A stretch of 64,000 nt of DNA from Lysinibacillus sphaericus (GTDB taxonomy: Bacteria; Bacillota; Bacilli; Bacillales_A; Planococcaceae). The stretch is from assembly GCF_001629735.1 (NCBI RefSeq), contig NZ_CP015224.1, forward strand, positions 1,302,001-1,366,000, written 5' to 3'. The notes under the pieces were generated by a model. The model had not been told where the DNA came from. It was given only the letters and a program-made list of their open reading frames with translations, and did not search any database. The position numbers were made by a program, and so were the translations under genes. Positions 15,138-24,405 of this stretch are shown here, piece by piece. Each line of letters begins with the position of its first letter. Position 1 is the first letter of the stretch.

Positions 15138-16040
15138 TTTAACCTCCAGCTTGTGAAACATAACGTTATGTCATTTGTGCGCACTATTATTTTCACATGG
15201 GAAATGAAAAAGAAATAGACTTATAATACAATTTTTTGTAAGATGTAGATAGAGGCATGCCATTATTAAATCGTGTTTTAGGTTCCAATTATTAACAATT
15301 ATTTTTTCGGAAGAAAGCTAGTGGGTTCTACTCATCACACAGTTTTCTATATAGCCTCACGTCTTTGGTGTATTATTTTCTAACTTTCCTGGAGCATGGT
15401 AGAGCATTACTTGGTGCTACCATGATGATCCCCATGTCTATCGGTGATTCATGTTTAAAAGAATTTCACCCAGCGACCTGTTTTTTTACAATGTTTTCCT
15501 TCATAAAGCCTATATAATTATGGCTCCTATCCAGTATTTTCATATCCTTTTTGTTAAACCTCCTAATACTTTACGCATCATACTTCTTTTCATCATCACT
15601 CTTTTCCAACTCGTTTTGTTATACCTAATAGGGTTCACCATTGGTTCAGCCTCCGCGCTTTACTAGAAGAAATTGACTGTCGAGGTAACGTACCTGTTTA
15701 TTTACTGCCCCTATAGCTGAACTAGATAAGCCCATCCTATGCCAGCAGTGTGGATAGCCGCTTTTTTGTTGCTTACTTTCAATAATTCGTGAATGAGGTC
15801 AATCCATTGTGCCTGTTGCTATTTTTCATGGAAGGATGAATGTCTTTTATGGTTAGAATATGACCGTTTCTTCAGATAAACAAGACCTTGTCAAATATCT
15901 TATGATTTGTTTCGTCATAAAAATGTAACAATTCTTAAAAATAAAAAAATTTAAAAGGAAATTATGGCACTTCCTGTCATCCGAAGCGTTCTTATTATTT
16001 GGAAGCAAATTCCGTATTAAAAGACGTTGGAGGGATTCCG
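15138..16040. other. gene-poor interval upstream of resC-like gene
   Basis: About 900 bases without a supportable gene. A 71-codon hydrophobic frame (15451-15666) has no good ribosome site. A hairpin with arms CATGGTAG (15395) and CTACCATG (15417) lies nearby. ATG 15964, after AAAAGGAAATT, opens an 18-codon ORF (MALPVIRSVLIIWKQIPY) out of frame with the next gene. No intact resB-like gene was seen. Confidence 0.5.
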
Positions 16041-17210
16041 TTGAATCAAGAAACCTTATTAGCCATTAGTAGTAATGCCTTATTTTTTGCCTTCATCCTA
16101 TTACTGATTGCCATTGTGCCATTAGGACTTGCTGTCAAATCGAAGGGGAAGATGTTTGGTCAGTTTGGTATACTCCTTACCTCTGTTGCCTTTGTCCTAC
16201 AGCTCGTTTATTTTGTGGTGAGATGGGTAGCTGTAGAACATGCACCCGTCAGCAATATGTACGAATTTATGACGTTCTTTGGCATCATGCTCACAGGGAG
16301 TTATCTCATCATCCATTTTTTATACAAGCAACTTGTTGTGGGCTTATTTACAATTCCTGTGTCCTTAATCATTCTTGGCTATGGAAGCGTTTTCGCAAAA
16401 GAAGTGTCACCACTCGTTCCGTCTTTACAAAGTCACTGGTTAACTATACATGTGATGACCGTCGCTTTTTCCAGTGCTATTTTATCGGTGTCCTTTGCCA
16501 CTGGATTAATATTTTTATTAAAAACATTGGATGTTTCCAAAAAATCCATCAGTACATATTCGTTAGAATTCGTCTTGTATTGCTTGGTTGTCGTAATTGG
16601 ATTTATCGGCATTTCGACTTTTTTCAGCCTTGCAGCGGATGACGTACAGGTACAATTCGAAAATGCTCAAGGTCAGTCAGAAAAAGTAATCTATTCCATG
16701 AAACCCTTGATTGTGAATAAAGGAGCGGTCACAGAAACTGGTGATGCGGTTGGATTCATCCAAATGACAAATAAAATAGATGCTAAAAAGTTCAATTCAA
16801 TTGTCTGGGCATTTATGATTGGTACGGTCCTCTATGCTGCCATTCGTCTGGTCACAAGAAAATCGGTGAGTGCCATATTAAAGCCATGGACAAGTCGCGT
16901 ACAGCCACAATTAATGGATGAAATCTCCTATCGAGCAGTTGTCATAGGCTTCCCGTTATTCGCATTAGGTGGACTGTTGTTTGCCATGATTTGGGCACAA
17001 ATAGCTTGGAGTCGTTACTGGGGATGGGACCCTAAAGAAGTTTGGGCATTGATTACTTTTTTATTTTACGCAGCCTTTCTTCATTTCCGTTTATCCAAAG
17101 GCTGGGAAGGAGAGAAAACAGCATGGCTTGCCATTATTGGCTTCGGTATCATCGTGTTTAACCAAGTGTTTGTTAATCTAGTGATTGCAGGCTTGCATTC
17201 TTATGCGTAG
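16041..17210 (+). CDS. cytochrome c biogenesis protein, ResC/CcsA type
   Basis: The 389-residue multi-spanning protein carries the heme-handling WWD region WAQIAWSRYWGWDPKEVW near residue 320 and conserved histidines in and after membrane helices. With ResB it normally forms the System II heme transporter/lyase that attaches heme to apocytochrome c outside the membrane. The start is TTG 16041, six bases after GGAGGG, and gives an N-terminus (NQETLLAISSN) like that of ResC; an earlier TTG lacks a site. No resA or resB is adjacent, so it is either a second copy or works with a ResB encoded elsewhere. Confidence 0.85.
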   Translation: MNQETLLAISSNALFFAFILLLIAIVPLGLAVKSKGKMFGQFGILLTSVAFVLQLVYFVVRWVAVEHAPVSNMYEFMTFFGIMLTGSYLIIHFLYKQLVVGLFTIPVSLIILGYGSVFAKEVSPLVPSLQSHWLTIHVMTVAFSSAILSVSFATGLIFLLKTLDVSKKSISTYSLEFVLYCLVVVIGFIGISTFFSLAADDVQVQFENAQGQSEKVIYSMKPLIVNKGAVTETGDAVGFIQMTNKIDAKKFNSIVWAFMIGTVLYAAIRLVTRKSVSAILKPWTSRVQPQLMDEISYRAVVIGFPLFALGGLLFAMIWAQIAWSRYWGWDPKEVWALITFLFYAAFLHFRLSKGWEGEKTAWLAIIGFGIIVFNQVFVNLVIAGLHSYA

Positions 17211-17332
17211 GAACTCCTTTTCTTATTTGCAACAGGACCCCGCTCCTAAGTGAATGAGGGAGCCACTCATTCAGATAGATGGCGTGCTTCGAAGTATTCA
17301 AGCTAAGCCATACTTATGAAAGGAAAATTGCG

Positions 17333-17743
17333 ATGAAGATGTCCTTTTTTCTAAAATTGAATATGGTTAGTCTGCTGTATGGTTTGATTTTCTTTCTATC
17401 TATGGCCTTACAACTCAATTATTATCGACTACTACGACTTACGGGCTGGGCAGGGGATAAGTTGGATCTTTTCCTTCTTATTGTTCAATTAGTGGGGCTT
17501 ATTGTAGCGACGATATTTATGTATAGGCTCTCAGTTACATGGCTTGGGCATCGTCGATGGGTTTATGCAACAATGATTTTATGGTTCCCGTATACTGTGA
17601 TGTTCACAATGATTTTTGCCTATCTGTTTCCTATTTCCCATCGAGGAGATATGCCAGTCCCAGTGCAAGGACTTATCCTGTTGGTCATGCTTGGGGGATA
17701 CCCGTTGTATATTGCCATCATAAGTCTTACTGCGAGAACATGA
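17333..17743 (+). CDS. four-helix membrane protein, unknown function
   Basis: The 136-residue product has four predicted membrane helices and little else. It was not recognised. ATG 17333 follows GAAAGGAAAATTGCG. It is 122 bases after the ResC-like gene and could be cotranscribed. A strong terminator follows. Confidence 0.6.
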   Translation: MKMSFFLKLNMVSLLYGLIFFLSMALQLNYYRLLRLTGWAGDKLDLFLLIVQLVGLIVATIFMYRLSVTWLGHRRWVYATMILWFPYTVMFTMIFAYLFPISHRGDMPVPVQGLILLVMLGGYPLYIAIISLTART

Positions 17744-17744
17744 A

Positions 17745-17777
17745 AAAAGAGACATCCAATTTAAGGATGTCTCTTTT
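17745..17777. terminator. rho-independent terminator
   Basis: AAAAGAGACATCC (17745-17757) pairs perfectly with GGATGTCTCTTTT (17765-17777). It may also stop the convergent cold-shock gene. Confidence 0.85.
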
Positions 17778-17804
17778 CATTTGCTCGTCTATGTGAGGTG
17801 AATA

Positions 17805-18005
17805 TTATAGTTTCACTACATTCGTTGCTTGAGGTCCACGGTTGCCTTCTTCTACGCCGAATTCAACTTTTTGGCCCTCTTCTAAAGTTTTGAAGCCATC
17901 TGTTTGGATAGCTGAGAAATGTACGAATACATCATTGCCACCTTCCACTGCGATGAAGCCAAAACCTTTTTCTGCGTTAAACCATTTTACTGTCCCTTGT
18001 GTCAT
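17805..18005 (-). CDS. cold-shock protein, CspA family
   Basis: The 66-residue single cold-shock domain has RNP1 (KGFGFI, about 13-18) and RNP2 (VFVHF, about 26-30). It binds single-stranded RNA and DNA in the cytoplasm and acts as an RNA chaperone. Length and sequence are typical of Bacillus CspB/C/D; I cannot say which paralogue. ATG 18005 is preceded by GGGAGGGTGTTTAC. A minus-strand TATAAT near 18120 would give a leader of about 110 bases, as usual for cold-shock mRNAs. Confidence 0.95.
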   Translation of the reverse strand: MTQGTVKWFNAEKGFGFIAVEGGNDVFVHFSAIQTDGFKTLEEGQKVEFGVEEGNRGPQATNVVKL

Positions 18006-18219
18006 GTAAACACCCTCCCAAAAAAATTCAACAATCAATTTCTTCAATACATATAAAAAGCGTATTCCCTTTGAATACTCGTTTTTAATCGTAGCAATGA
18101 AGTAATGTAATTATTAGTTTTATTATAGTACAGAATTGTTTGTATATCCAGTAAATTCCGTTTTTAGTAAGAAAAAATTTACAATTGTAATCTATTAGTA
18201 ATGAAACGATCTTCTAGCA

Positions 18220-18846
18220 TTAGTCAATCCATGCCTTTTCCTTTGCAACAATCACTGCCTCCGCACGAGATTCAACGTTTAATTTAACGAATAGCTTGGA
18301 CAAATAATTCTCAACGGTTCTTTGGGTAACACCGATGGCAGATGCAATGGCTTTATTTGTACAGCCTTGAGCCACGAGCTGTAAAATCTCCTGTTCTTTA
18401 TCACTGAGCAATACTTCCTGGCGGCTATTCGGCAAGTTAGAGCGTTGCTGGACAAAGTCTAAGAAGTCTGCCGCCAGTAAAATTTCACCACGAAGGGCAG
18501 CTTGAATGGTTTGAATGACTTGCTCTTTGGTTGCCAGCTTTGATAATAAACCGTCGATCTTTTTCTCAATTAATAGCTCATAATAATCAGAAAGCTCGTA
18601 GCCTGTATATAAAATAATGAGGGCATCTGGTTGTTTTTTCTTAATCATTTCGGCAAGTTGGATACCGTTGATGGGTTTCATATTAATATCAATGAGAAAT
18701 AACTGAAAGGCTTCTGTATCCATTCTTCGTATAACTGCTGTACTATCCTGTTCGGTTTCAATCTGGACATTGACTAAATCCTGTAACAATGTTTTTGTAC
18801 CATCTAAAACGACAGGATGGTCATCTATAATAAGTATGTTCATCAT
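18220..18846 (-). CDS. ComA-like LuxR-family response regulator
   Basis: The 208-residue protein starts MMNILIIDDHPVVLDG (acidic pair about 9-10). The phosphoacceptor Asp is in FLIDINMKP (about 54) and the switch Thr and Lys are in LYTGYE and SKLATKEQ. A C-terminal LuxR helix-turn-helix (NKAIASAIGVTQRTVENYLS) binds DNA. Domain order matches ComA/DegU/NarL. The start overlaps the kinase gene by 26 bases, so the pair is translationally coupled. Its likely targets include the divergent gene at 21209. Confidence 0.9.
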   Translation of the reverse strand: MMNILIIDDHPVVLDGTKTLLQDLVNVQIETEQDSTAVIRRMDTEAFQLFLIDINMKPINGIQLAEMIKKKQPDALIILYTGYELSDYYELLIEKKIDGLLSKLATKEQVIQTIQAALRGEILLAADFLDFVQQRSNLPNSRQEVLLSDKEQEILQLVAQGCTNKAIASAIGVTQRTVENYLSKLFVKLNVESRAEAVIVAKEKAWID

Positions 18847-21019
18847 ATGAATCCCCGTCCTCTTGTATTTGAATAAAAATATGCATGCCTTCATTATGGC
18901 TAGATTGGATGGTAATGTCCCCATTAAAGGCACGGACACGCTCACGAATTCCATTGATGCCCATAGAAGCGGAAGACTGAATTAAATCCTCTATATTACA
19001 GCCTACACCGTTATCATCATATTGAAGAATAAAGCCTTGAGGTATCGCTTGAAGGATTAAAGACACTTCTGTGGCATTGGCATGTTTAATCGCATTATTT
19101 AATAGCTCCTGTACTAGGCGATAGACGACTAGATGGAGTGTGACATCCTTAAATTCTACTCGTTCAATTTGAGAGCTTACTAAAAAATTGGCTCGTATTT
19201 TTACCTTTTGAATTAATTTTTTTAAGGCCATTTGTAAGCCAAAGGTATCCAATAGGGGCGGGCTTAAATTCTCACAATATTCCCGTAAATCCTTTGTGGC
19301 ATTCAGGAGCTGTTCACGAATATCCAAAATGGTTTCCCTTTGAATTATAGGGGTGCCAGCGAGGACATCAAGTTCTCTTGCTAAATGTAGCTGCTCCTGC
19401 AAAACCGTATCATGTAGTTCCTGTGCTAAAATACTCTTTTCCTTCTCAATGATATTCCATAATAGTTTATCAAGCCAAGGAAGGGGTGTATCACTCGTAT
19501 TTTTCATTTGTTGAACTTCAAGTACTAAATCTTCAATTTGCTGTAAATTATTAATAGACATTGAAACATATAGTGCAAGTAGCTCGAGCCACAGCAGTTC
19601 TTCCTTTTGTAGCGCATGCTTAATTTCTAACACTATTTTTTCGTCACCTGCATCATGTAGCAGCAATTGAGTATAGTGGGTTTCGGGCAGGGGAGCAGGT
19701 GTATCTTCTGTGACTATGCTTATGTTGAAGGCTGTCGTGCCTAGCTTTTCGGTGATTTCATACTTAAAGCGCTCCAGTAAATCTTGTTGATTTTTAGCCT
19801 TCCCCATACGTTGAACGGCGGCATATAAATTATGTACATAATTTCCAGTAGAAGAAAAAATAATTTTTCGATACTTAAAATCAATACGTTCCTTTATATA
19901 AAAACTAGCCATCATCACCATGAAAACTAGTAAAAAAATACTTGTAACATGCACTATGGATAATTGTCCCATAAACAAAAGAGCTATACCTGTCGTCAGT
20001 AGGAGAGCACTGAAAAACGCCAGAGTCGAATAATAACGTAATCGAGATAATTGGTATTCAATATCAAATAATCGTTCGTTCACTTGGATGAACAGAAATG
20101 AAAAAGGTATAAATAATAAAAATAACGAGGCTATGTCAGCGTGTAATAACGGCTTATGCCCTAAAATTTCAGGTGTCACGAAAAACATCAGAAATGGTAA
20201 AAACGGAATGATAAAGGCAATGGCAATCAACCGAATTTTAGCCAATTTTGTGCGCAAATAACTCGTTAATAAAATATAAATAGCATATAGCACAAGGATG
20301 GCGAATATACCTAAGTTCAGGAGAGGGGTAATCTCTCGGAATGACGGTTTTAAGCCTTCCAATAAGTAACAACCTGGGATGATGAATGGTGAAAAATACA
20401 GCCACTTGCTGTCCATATAAGTCCATTGAATTTGAAGATAATGGAAAAAATGCTGTAAAAAATGAATGAAAAGCACCATGCATAAAATAATACCTATACC
20501 AATAACTACTTGGCCAATGAGATTGCCCCTTGCTGATGCCCCTGTACTAATATAAGCCAAGGAGCAGGTTAATAAAAATAACGTCAATAAAAATGTTGGA
20601 GGGTTATCCTTGTTGCGTCGCCATAAATAAATAGCTACACCGAAAGCGAGAAGAAAATAGAAAATCGGGAATAGAATTTGCAAATATAATTCTTCTGGCA
20701 TATCTATATGTCTCACATCAACTGTTTGAATCATCCCATCAGACTTTTGGATAGTTAGTTGTTTGGCACTTCTAATCAGTGAGAATAATTGCACAGAGCG
20801 ATTTTCCCAGGAAGGTTGCCCATCAATGGCTAGAACAATATCACCCTGTTCAATATTTTGTTGAGAAGCCCAGGAAGAATAGTAGCTATCCATAATAGCT
20901 GCTTGCCCGCTTGTCGTATCAAGGGTGAGACTAATAAAAGGTGTTTTTATGGCAATTGCTAATACGTAGGTGCCGAGCATTAAATAGGTAAGAAAAATAC
21001 CATATGTCCATTTTTTCAT
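18821..21019 (-). CDS. ComP-like membrane sensor histidine kinase with PDZ domain
   Basis: The 732-residue protein has an N-terminal helix, an outside PDZ-like segment (about 33-85, QQNIEQGDIVLAIDGQPSW), seven or so further membrane helices to about residue 375, a dimerisation/phosphoacceptor region (ILAQELHDTVLQEQLHLARE, near 530) and a HATPase domain with QELLNNAIKHAN and DDNGVGC. HisKA_3 type plus PDZ plus many helices is the ComP plan. No comQ/comX pheromone gene lies next to it, so the signal is unknown. It is encoded with its response regulator, divergently from 21209. Confidence 0.9.
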   Translation of the reverse strand: MKKWTYGIFLTYLMLGTYVLAIAIKTPFISLTLDTTSGQAAIMDSYYSSWASQQNIEQGDIVLAIDGQPSWENRSVQLFSLIRSAKQLTIQKSDGMIQTVDVRHIDMPEELYLQILFPIFYFLLAFGVAIYLWRRNKDNPPTFLLTLFLLTCSLAYISTGASARGNLIGQVVIGIGIILCMVLFIHFLQHFFHYLQIQWTYMDSKWLYFSPFIIPGCYLLEGLKPSFREITPLLNLGIFAILVLYAIYILLTSYLRTKLAKIRLIAIAFIIPFLPFLMFFVTPEILGHKPLLHADIASLFLLFIPFSFLFIQVNERLFDIEYQLSRLRYYSTLAFFSALLLTTGIALLFMGQLSIVHVTSIFLLVFMVMMASFYIKERIDFKYRKIIFSSTGNYVHNLYAAVQRMGKAKNQQDLLERFKYEITEKLGTTAFNISIVTEDTPAPLPETHYTQLLLHDAGDEKIVLEIKHALQKEELLWLELLALYVSMSINNLQQIEDLVLEVQQMKNTSDTPLPWLDKLLWNIIEKEKSILAQELHDTVLQEQLHLARELDVLAGTPIIQRETILDIREQLLNATKDLREYCENLSPPLLDTFGLQMALKKLIQKVKIRANFLVSSQIERVEFKDVTLHLVVYRLVQELLNNAIKHANATEVSLILQAIPQGFILQYDDNGVGCNIEDLIQSSASMGINGIRERVRAFNGDITIQSSHNEGMHIFIQIQEDGDSYDEHTYYR

Positions 21020-21085
21020 TATGAAACCTCTGTTTGTTAGATGATAATAAACTCCTATATATTATCGCTAATTATTGATAAATTT

Positions 21086-21155
21086 GGAATACCGAAATAT
21101 AGGCTTTCGGAAAACCACTATTGCGTTTTCGGAATGACGAAATAGTTTTTTCGGA
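21086..21155. promoter_or_regulatory. TTCGGA/CGAAA repeat array between the two-component pair and a divergent gene
   Basis: Two related 25-26 bp units start at 21086 and 21131 (45 bp apart). Each reads GGAAT-two bases-CGAAATA, then TTTCGGA. A further TTTTCGG directly precedes the second unit, making TTTCG-six bases-CGAAA. A TATGAT with no good -35 box follows at 21162, as expected for an activator-dependent promoter for 21209. The repeats are seen; binding by the response regulator is inferred. Confidence 0.55.
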
Positions 21156-21208
21156 CATGGCTATGATAGTGTAAATTTAATAATTATGACGAAAAGGGGG
21201 ACTTTTAC

Positions 21209-22132
21209 GTGAAAAAAGGCGTTTTAACACTGATTCTTTTTTTCTTGATTGCGTTGATTACGAGCCCATTGACCACGAAGGCTAAGATGGTTAATGAAGA
21301 TAAAGTGGAAGTTGAAATTTGTCTAATCGGTAGTGATAACCATTTTGTTTATAAAATTCCAAAGAGATTACATAAAGATATCCCATATACGGAGATGAGA
21401 AATGGCATTCAAGCATCCCTAGCCAGCCATTGGGAAATTGAAGAGGCTCGTTACGATACCAATAAATCAGATGTATCCTATACCTTTTACATTCAGGATC
21501 TATTTCAAGAAAAACAAGATGGACAGCTAAAAGTAGCCATTCCTTATAGTATTTTGGTAGGAATGTTTGGCGAGCAAGATCCAATTCAATTGAAAATTTT
21601 AGCGAGTAAATTATCGAATTGGACGGTGAATACGAAGGATTGGGCAGCACTCGGTTTTATGGAGCCTTTTCCTTTTTTAAGTGAACGTCAATATGTGTAT
21701 GAAGGAGCCGTTAATGATTTATTAAACCAAAGAGTCGGTCATTTTGATGGTACGATACAGAAACTTCCATTTATCCTTTATGCGGTCATTTATTTTAGTT
21801 TTATGGTGGTTCAATTGCTTGCTTGTTTTATTTTATCGAGACGGTTAAAAAGGAAAGTCATCGACAATCCAGCCAATTTACATCAGTTCCGTAAGCTAAA
21901 TTACATGTATCAATCATTGCCAATCATGATTATTGTTGCGCAAATTGTATTCCTTGTTTTTTCGGGGCTGATTACAGCATTCGGTCTATATTTTAGTCCA
22001 GGCATCGATTTATTAGTGATTGTAGGCCCTGTTTTATTAAATATTATTTTGCTTCCTACCTTTTTTGTCACGACAGAGAATGAGATTTCGAGAGAGCTGA
22101 AGAACTCTTCCTCTCATTCAGGCTTACAATGA
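21209..22132 (+). CDS. membrane protein with signal peptide, unknown function
   Basis: The 307-residue protein starts at GTG 21209 after AAAAGGGGG. It has a signal-like helix (about 4-22), an outside domain to about residue 190, then three membrane helices at about 190-212, 238-260 and 270-290. The outside part has no motif I recognise. It is divergent from the ComP/ComA-like pair across the TTCGGA repeats, so it is a candidate target or a signal-modifying partner of the kinase. Confidence 0.7.
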   Translation: MKKGVLTLILFFLIALITSPLTTKAKMVNEDKVEVEICLIGSDNHFVYKIPKRLHKDIPYTEMRNGIQASLASHWEIEEARYDTNKSDVSYTFYIQDLFQEKQDGQLKVAIPYSILVGMFGEQDPIQLKILASKLSNWTVNTKDWAALGFMEPFPFLSERQYVYEGAVNDLLNQRVGHFDGTIQKLPFILYAVIYFSFMVVQLLACFILSRRLKRKVIDNPANLHQFRKLNYMYQSLPIMIIVAQIVFLVFSGLITAFGLYFSPGIDLLVIVGPVLLNIILLPTFFVTTENEISRELKNSSSHSGLQ

Positions 22133-22210
22133 AATAATTTCTTCATACGAAAATCCGGGATGAAATGGTATAATGGTCAACAGCAAACTGGAAGGAGCTG
22201 TTGAAGAAAA

Positions 22211-23188
22211 ATGACGCATCCAGAAATGGCGTACTTAAATTTACTACAACATATATTAGAAAATGGCACGAAAAAAGAGGATCGAACTGGGACGGGGACA
22301 TATAGCGTCTTTGGTTATCAAATGCGTTTTGATTTAAGCAAAGGGTTTCCACTTTTAACGACAAAGCGCGTACCTTTTAAGCTTGTCGCGAGCGAATTGT
22401 TATGGTTCATTAAAGGGGATACGAATATCCGTTATCTATTGCAACATAATAATCATATTTGGGATGAATGGGCATTTAAAAGATGGGTGGAATCAGATGA
22501 TTATACTGGCCCGGATATGACCGATTTTGGTCGACGTTGTTTAGTCGATGACGCATTTAATACCATGTACCAACAAGAGTTAGCCTCTTTTTGTGAGCGT
22601 GTTTTAGCCGATGATGATTTTGCTCAAAAATATGGAGAGCTTGGTAATGTCTATGGCAAGCAATGGCGTCATTGGTCAACTTCTACTGGGGAAAGTATCG
22701 ACCAGTTACAGGATGTCATTCATCAAATAAAGCATAATCCAGATTCACGTCGGATTATTGTCAATGCGTGGAACCCTGAGGATGTAATCAATGCAGGTGC
22801 GAAGGGCAGTAAAGCCGCATTGCCACCATGTCATGTTATGTTCCAATTTTATGTATCTAATGGCAAATTAAGCTGTCAGCTTATGCAAAGAAGCTTAGAC
22901 ACTTTATTAGGCTGTCCTTTTAATATAGCTTCTTACGCATTGTTAACTCATTTAATTGCACATGAGTGTGGATTAGAGGTGGGTGAATTTATTCATAGCA
23001 TTGGGGATGCTCATATTTATGCGAACCATGTAGAACAAGTAAAAGAACAGCTTGCTCGGGAGCCAAAGGACCTACCGACATTACACATCAATCCAAATAA
23101 AACTTCGATTTTTGATATCGAGCTTGAGGATTTATCAATCGAGGGCTATGACCCACATCCCGCTATTAAAGCGCCGATTGCCGTCTAA
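22211..23188 (+). CDS. thyA: thymidylate synthase
   Basis: The enzyme makes dTMP from dUMP using methylene-tetrahydrofolate. The 325-residue protein has the N-terminal [19 protein letters not shown], the catalytic Cys in [10 protein letters not shown], and the dUMP site around [18 protein letters not shown]. The long form with an extra internal segment (about residues 90-140) matches the Lactobacillus casei type of about 316 residues rather than the shorter E. coli type. GGAAGGAG precedes ATG. dfrA, its usual partner, is 28 kb away. Confidence 0.95.
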   Translation: MTHPEMAYLNLLQHILENGTKKEDRTGTGTYSVFGYQMRFDLSKGFPLLTTKRVPFKLVASELLWFIKGDTNIRYLLQHNNHIWDEWAFKRWVESDDYTGPDMTDFGRRCLVDDAFNTMYQQELASFCERVLADDDFAQKYGELGNVYGKQWRHWSTSTGESIDQLQDVIHQIKHNPDSRRIIVNAWNPEDVINAGAKGSKAALPPCHVMFQFYVSNGKLSCQLMQRSLDTLLGCPFNIASYALLTHLIAHECGLEVGEFIHSIGDAHIYANHVEQVKEQLAREPKDLPTLHINPNKTSIFDIELEDLSIEGYDPHPAIKAPIAV

Positions 23189-23194
23189 CATAAG

Positions 23195-23221
23195 CAGCAG
23201 CCAGTTTGGCTGCTGTTTTTT
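23195..23221 (+). terminator. rho-independent terminator
   Basis: CAGCAGCCA (23195-23203) and TGGCTGCTG (23207-23215) form a perfect stem before TTTTTT, just after thyA. Confidence 0.9.
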
Positions 23222-23366
23222 AGGCTCAATAAGTAGGTCAAAATATATGTTTTACTAAATAGGCTAGCAGTTGGATGACTGATTGCTAGGAACTTGATTA
23301 TAGTAATTGTGGGATTGTTAGCATGATTTGAAATGGAATGTCGGTCAAATTTATGGTAGAGGTGAA

Positions 23367-23555
23367 ATGGTGAAGAAAACAACAGTACTTCAAGTGGAAG
23401 ATAATCCCCAACAGTCTAATCATCTAGAACGAAAAATGGTTTCCGAGCAAAAGGCGCAGGACGCTCACACTTCCCATTTATCCCGGCAACAACTTTTCGA
23501 CATGATGCAAGTGATTGAAGAAATTCGTATGAAAGGCTATAAAGAAAGACTATAA
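23367..23555 (+). CDS. small charged protein, unknown function
   Basis: About 62 residues, highly charged and probably helical, with a C-terminal FDMMQVIEEIRMKGY. GAGGTG precedes two candidate starts, ATG 23367 and GTG 23370; the GTG has better spacing. It was not recognised. It is followed closely by another small gene. Confidence 0.5.
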   Translation: MVKKTTVLQVEDNPQQSNHLERKMVSEQKAQDAHTSHLSRQQLFDMMQVIEEIRMKGYKERL

Positions 23556-23599
23556 ATGTAAGCGCCTTCTAAGCTATAATAGCTGTGGAGGTGTTTTTT

Positions 23600-23806
23600 A
23601 TGAACGTAATCTTTCTAGATTCAGTCACGGGCGATGAATTATTACACATGGTTTCACACGATGTGGCAGGTATACTTGCGGCTGTACAGGGAGAAAGTGT
23701 GACTTTTCCGGTAGGTCATTTTAAATATGAATTTCATAATTTAGATTTTTATGAGGACAATGGGCAAATACGACAGGAGCTAGTGATATATGTAAATAAA
23801 ATCTAA
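23600..23806 (+). CDS. small protein, unknown function
   Basis: The 68-residue product follows GGAGGTG at good spacing. It looks like a small mixed alpha/beta domain (VIFLDSVTGDELLHMV and VGHFKYEFHNLDFYED). No family was recognised. It lies 45 bases after the previous small gene and may share its transcript. Confidence 0.55.
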   Translation: MNVIFLDSVTGDELLHMVSHDVAGILAAVQGESVTFPVGHFKYEFHNLDFYEDNGQIRQELVIYVNKI

Positions 23807-23868
23807 GTTGTATGTATAATGACATGAAGAAACGTAAAAATAAAGACAGGTAGTGAAAAACAAAGTGC

Positions 23869-23904
23869 TTGCTTTTTTACTTACCTGTAACTATAATGGT
23901 TACA
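23869..23904 (+). promoter_or_regulatory. ywnA promoter with Rrf2 operator
   Basis: TTGCTT (23869-23874), 17 bp and TATAAT (23892-23897) form a promoter. The -10 box lies inside the inverted repeat TGTAAC-7-GTTACA (23886-23904), which recurs upstream of ywnB. This suggests autorepression by the Rrf2 protein. Confidence 0.8.
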
Positions 23905-23920
23905 ACAGGTGGTGATACAT

Positions 23921-24334
23921 ATGGTGAACAGTCGATTTTCGGTGGCGATCCATATTCTTTCGCTAATTGCTACAACATCTGATAAAAGCTTACTTACATC
24001 GGACTTTATCGCTGGGAGTGTAAATACAAATCCAGTGGTCGTAAGACGAATGATTGGTGTTCTGAAAAAGGCAGGATTACTTTTATCACATTCCGGGGTT
24101 GCAGGGTACGAGCTTTTAGTGGAGCCAAAGAATTTAACACTTTTAGCAATTTATCAAGCAATCAATGGGCCAGAACAGCTTTTTGCAATTCATGATGAGC
24201 CAAATCCAGCGTGTGCAGTGGGACGAGAAATCCAACATACTTTGGAAGATGTGTATACATCTATTTGGCAGGCAATGGAAGCACAGCTACACGCACAAAC
24301 TTTGCAGGATGTGCTAGATCAGCTTCGTACTTAA
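23921..24334 (+). CDS. ywnA: Rrf2-family transcriptional regulator, YwnA-like
   Basis: The 137-residue winged-helix protein begins MVNSRFSVAIHILSLIA, typical of Rrf2 proteins, with the recognition helix near NTNPVVVRRMIGVLKKAG (about 37-54). It has only one Cys (in PACAVG), so it is not an iron-sulfur sensor of the IscR kind. ATG 23921 follows AGGTGGTGATACAT. The same operator precedes it and the oxidoreductase gene, matching the ywnA-ywnB arrangement in Bacillus. The inducing signal is unknown. Confidence 0.85.
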   Translation: MVNSRFSVAIHILSLIATTSDKSLLTSDFIAGSVNTNPVVVRRMIGVLKKAGLLLSHSGVAGYELLVEPKNLTLLAIYQAINGPEQLFAIHDEPNPACAVGREIQHTLEDVYTSIWQAMEAQLHAQTLQDVLDQLRT

Positions 24335-24361
24335 GCGAAGATGGTCTTTCTGTATCTAACC

Positions 24362-24380
24362 TGTAACTAAAATAGTTACA
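24362..24380. promoter_or_regulatory. second copy of the Rrf2 operator, upstream of ywnB
   Basis: TGTAACTA-3-TAGTTACA is a perfect palindrome with 8-bp arms. With its flanking CC and AC it matches the ywnA site at 21 of 23 positions. It lies 26 bases before the ywnB ATG and contains a possible -10 (TAAAAT). Confidence 0.8.
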
Positions 24381-24405
24381 ACTATAATTTAAGGAGGAAC
24401 ATACA

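Noticed and set aside
15451..15666. 71-codon hydrophobic frame
   Set aside because: AT-rich chance frame with no good ribosome site; hydrophobicity follows from base composition.
18220..22132. Search for comQ/comX-like pheromone genes by the ComP/ComA-like pair
   Set aside because: No isoprenyl-transferase-like or small Trp-containing precursor ORF with a ribosome site is visible next to the kinase gene.
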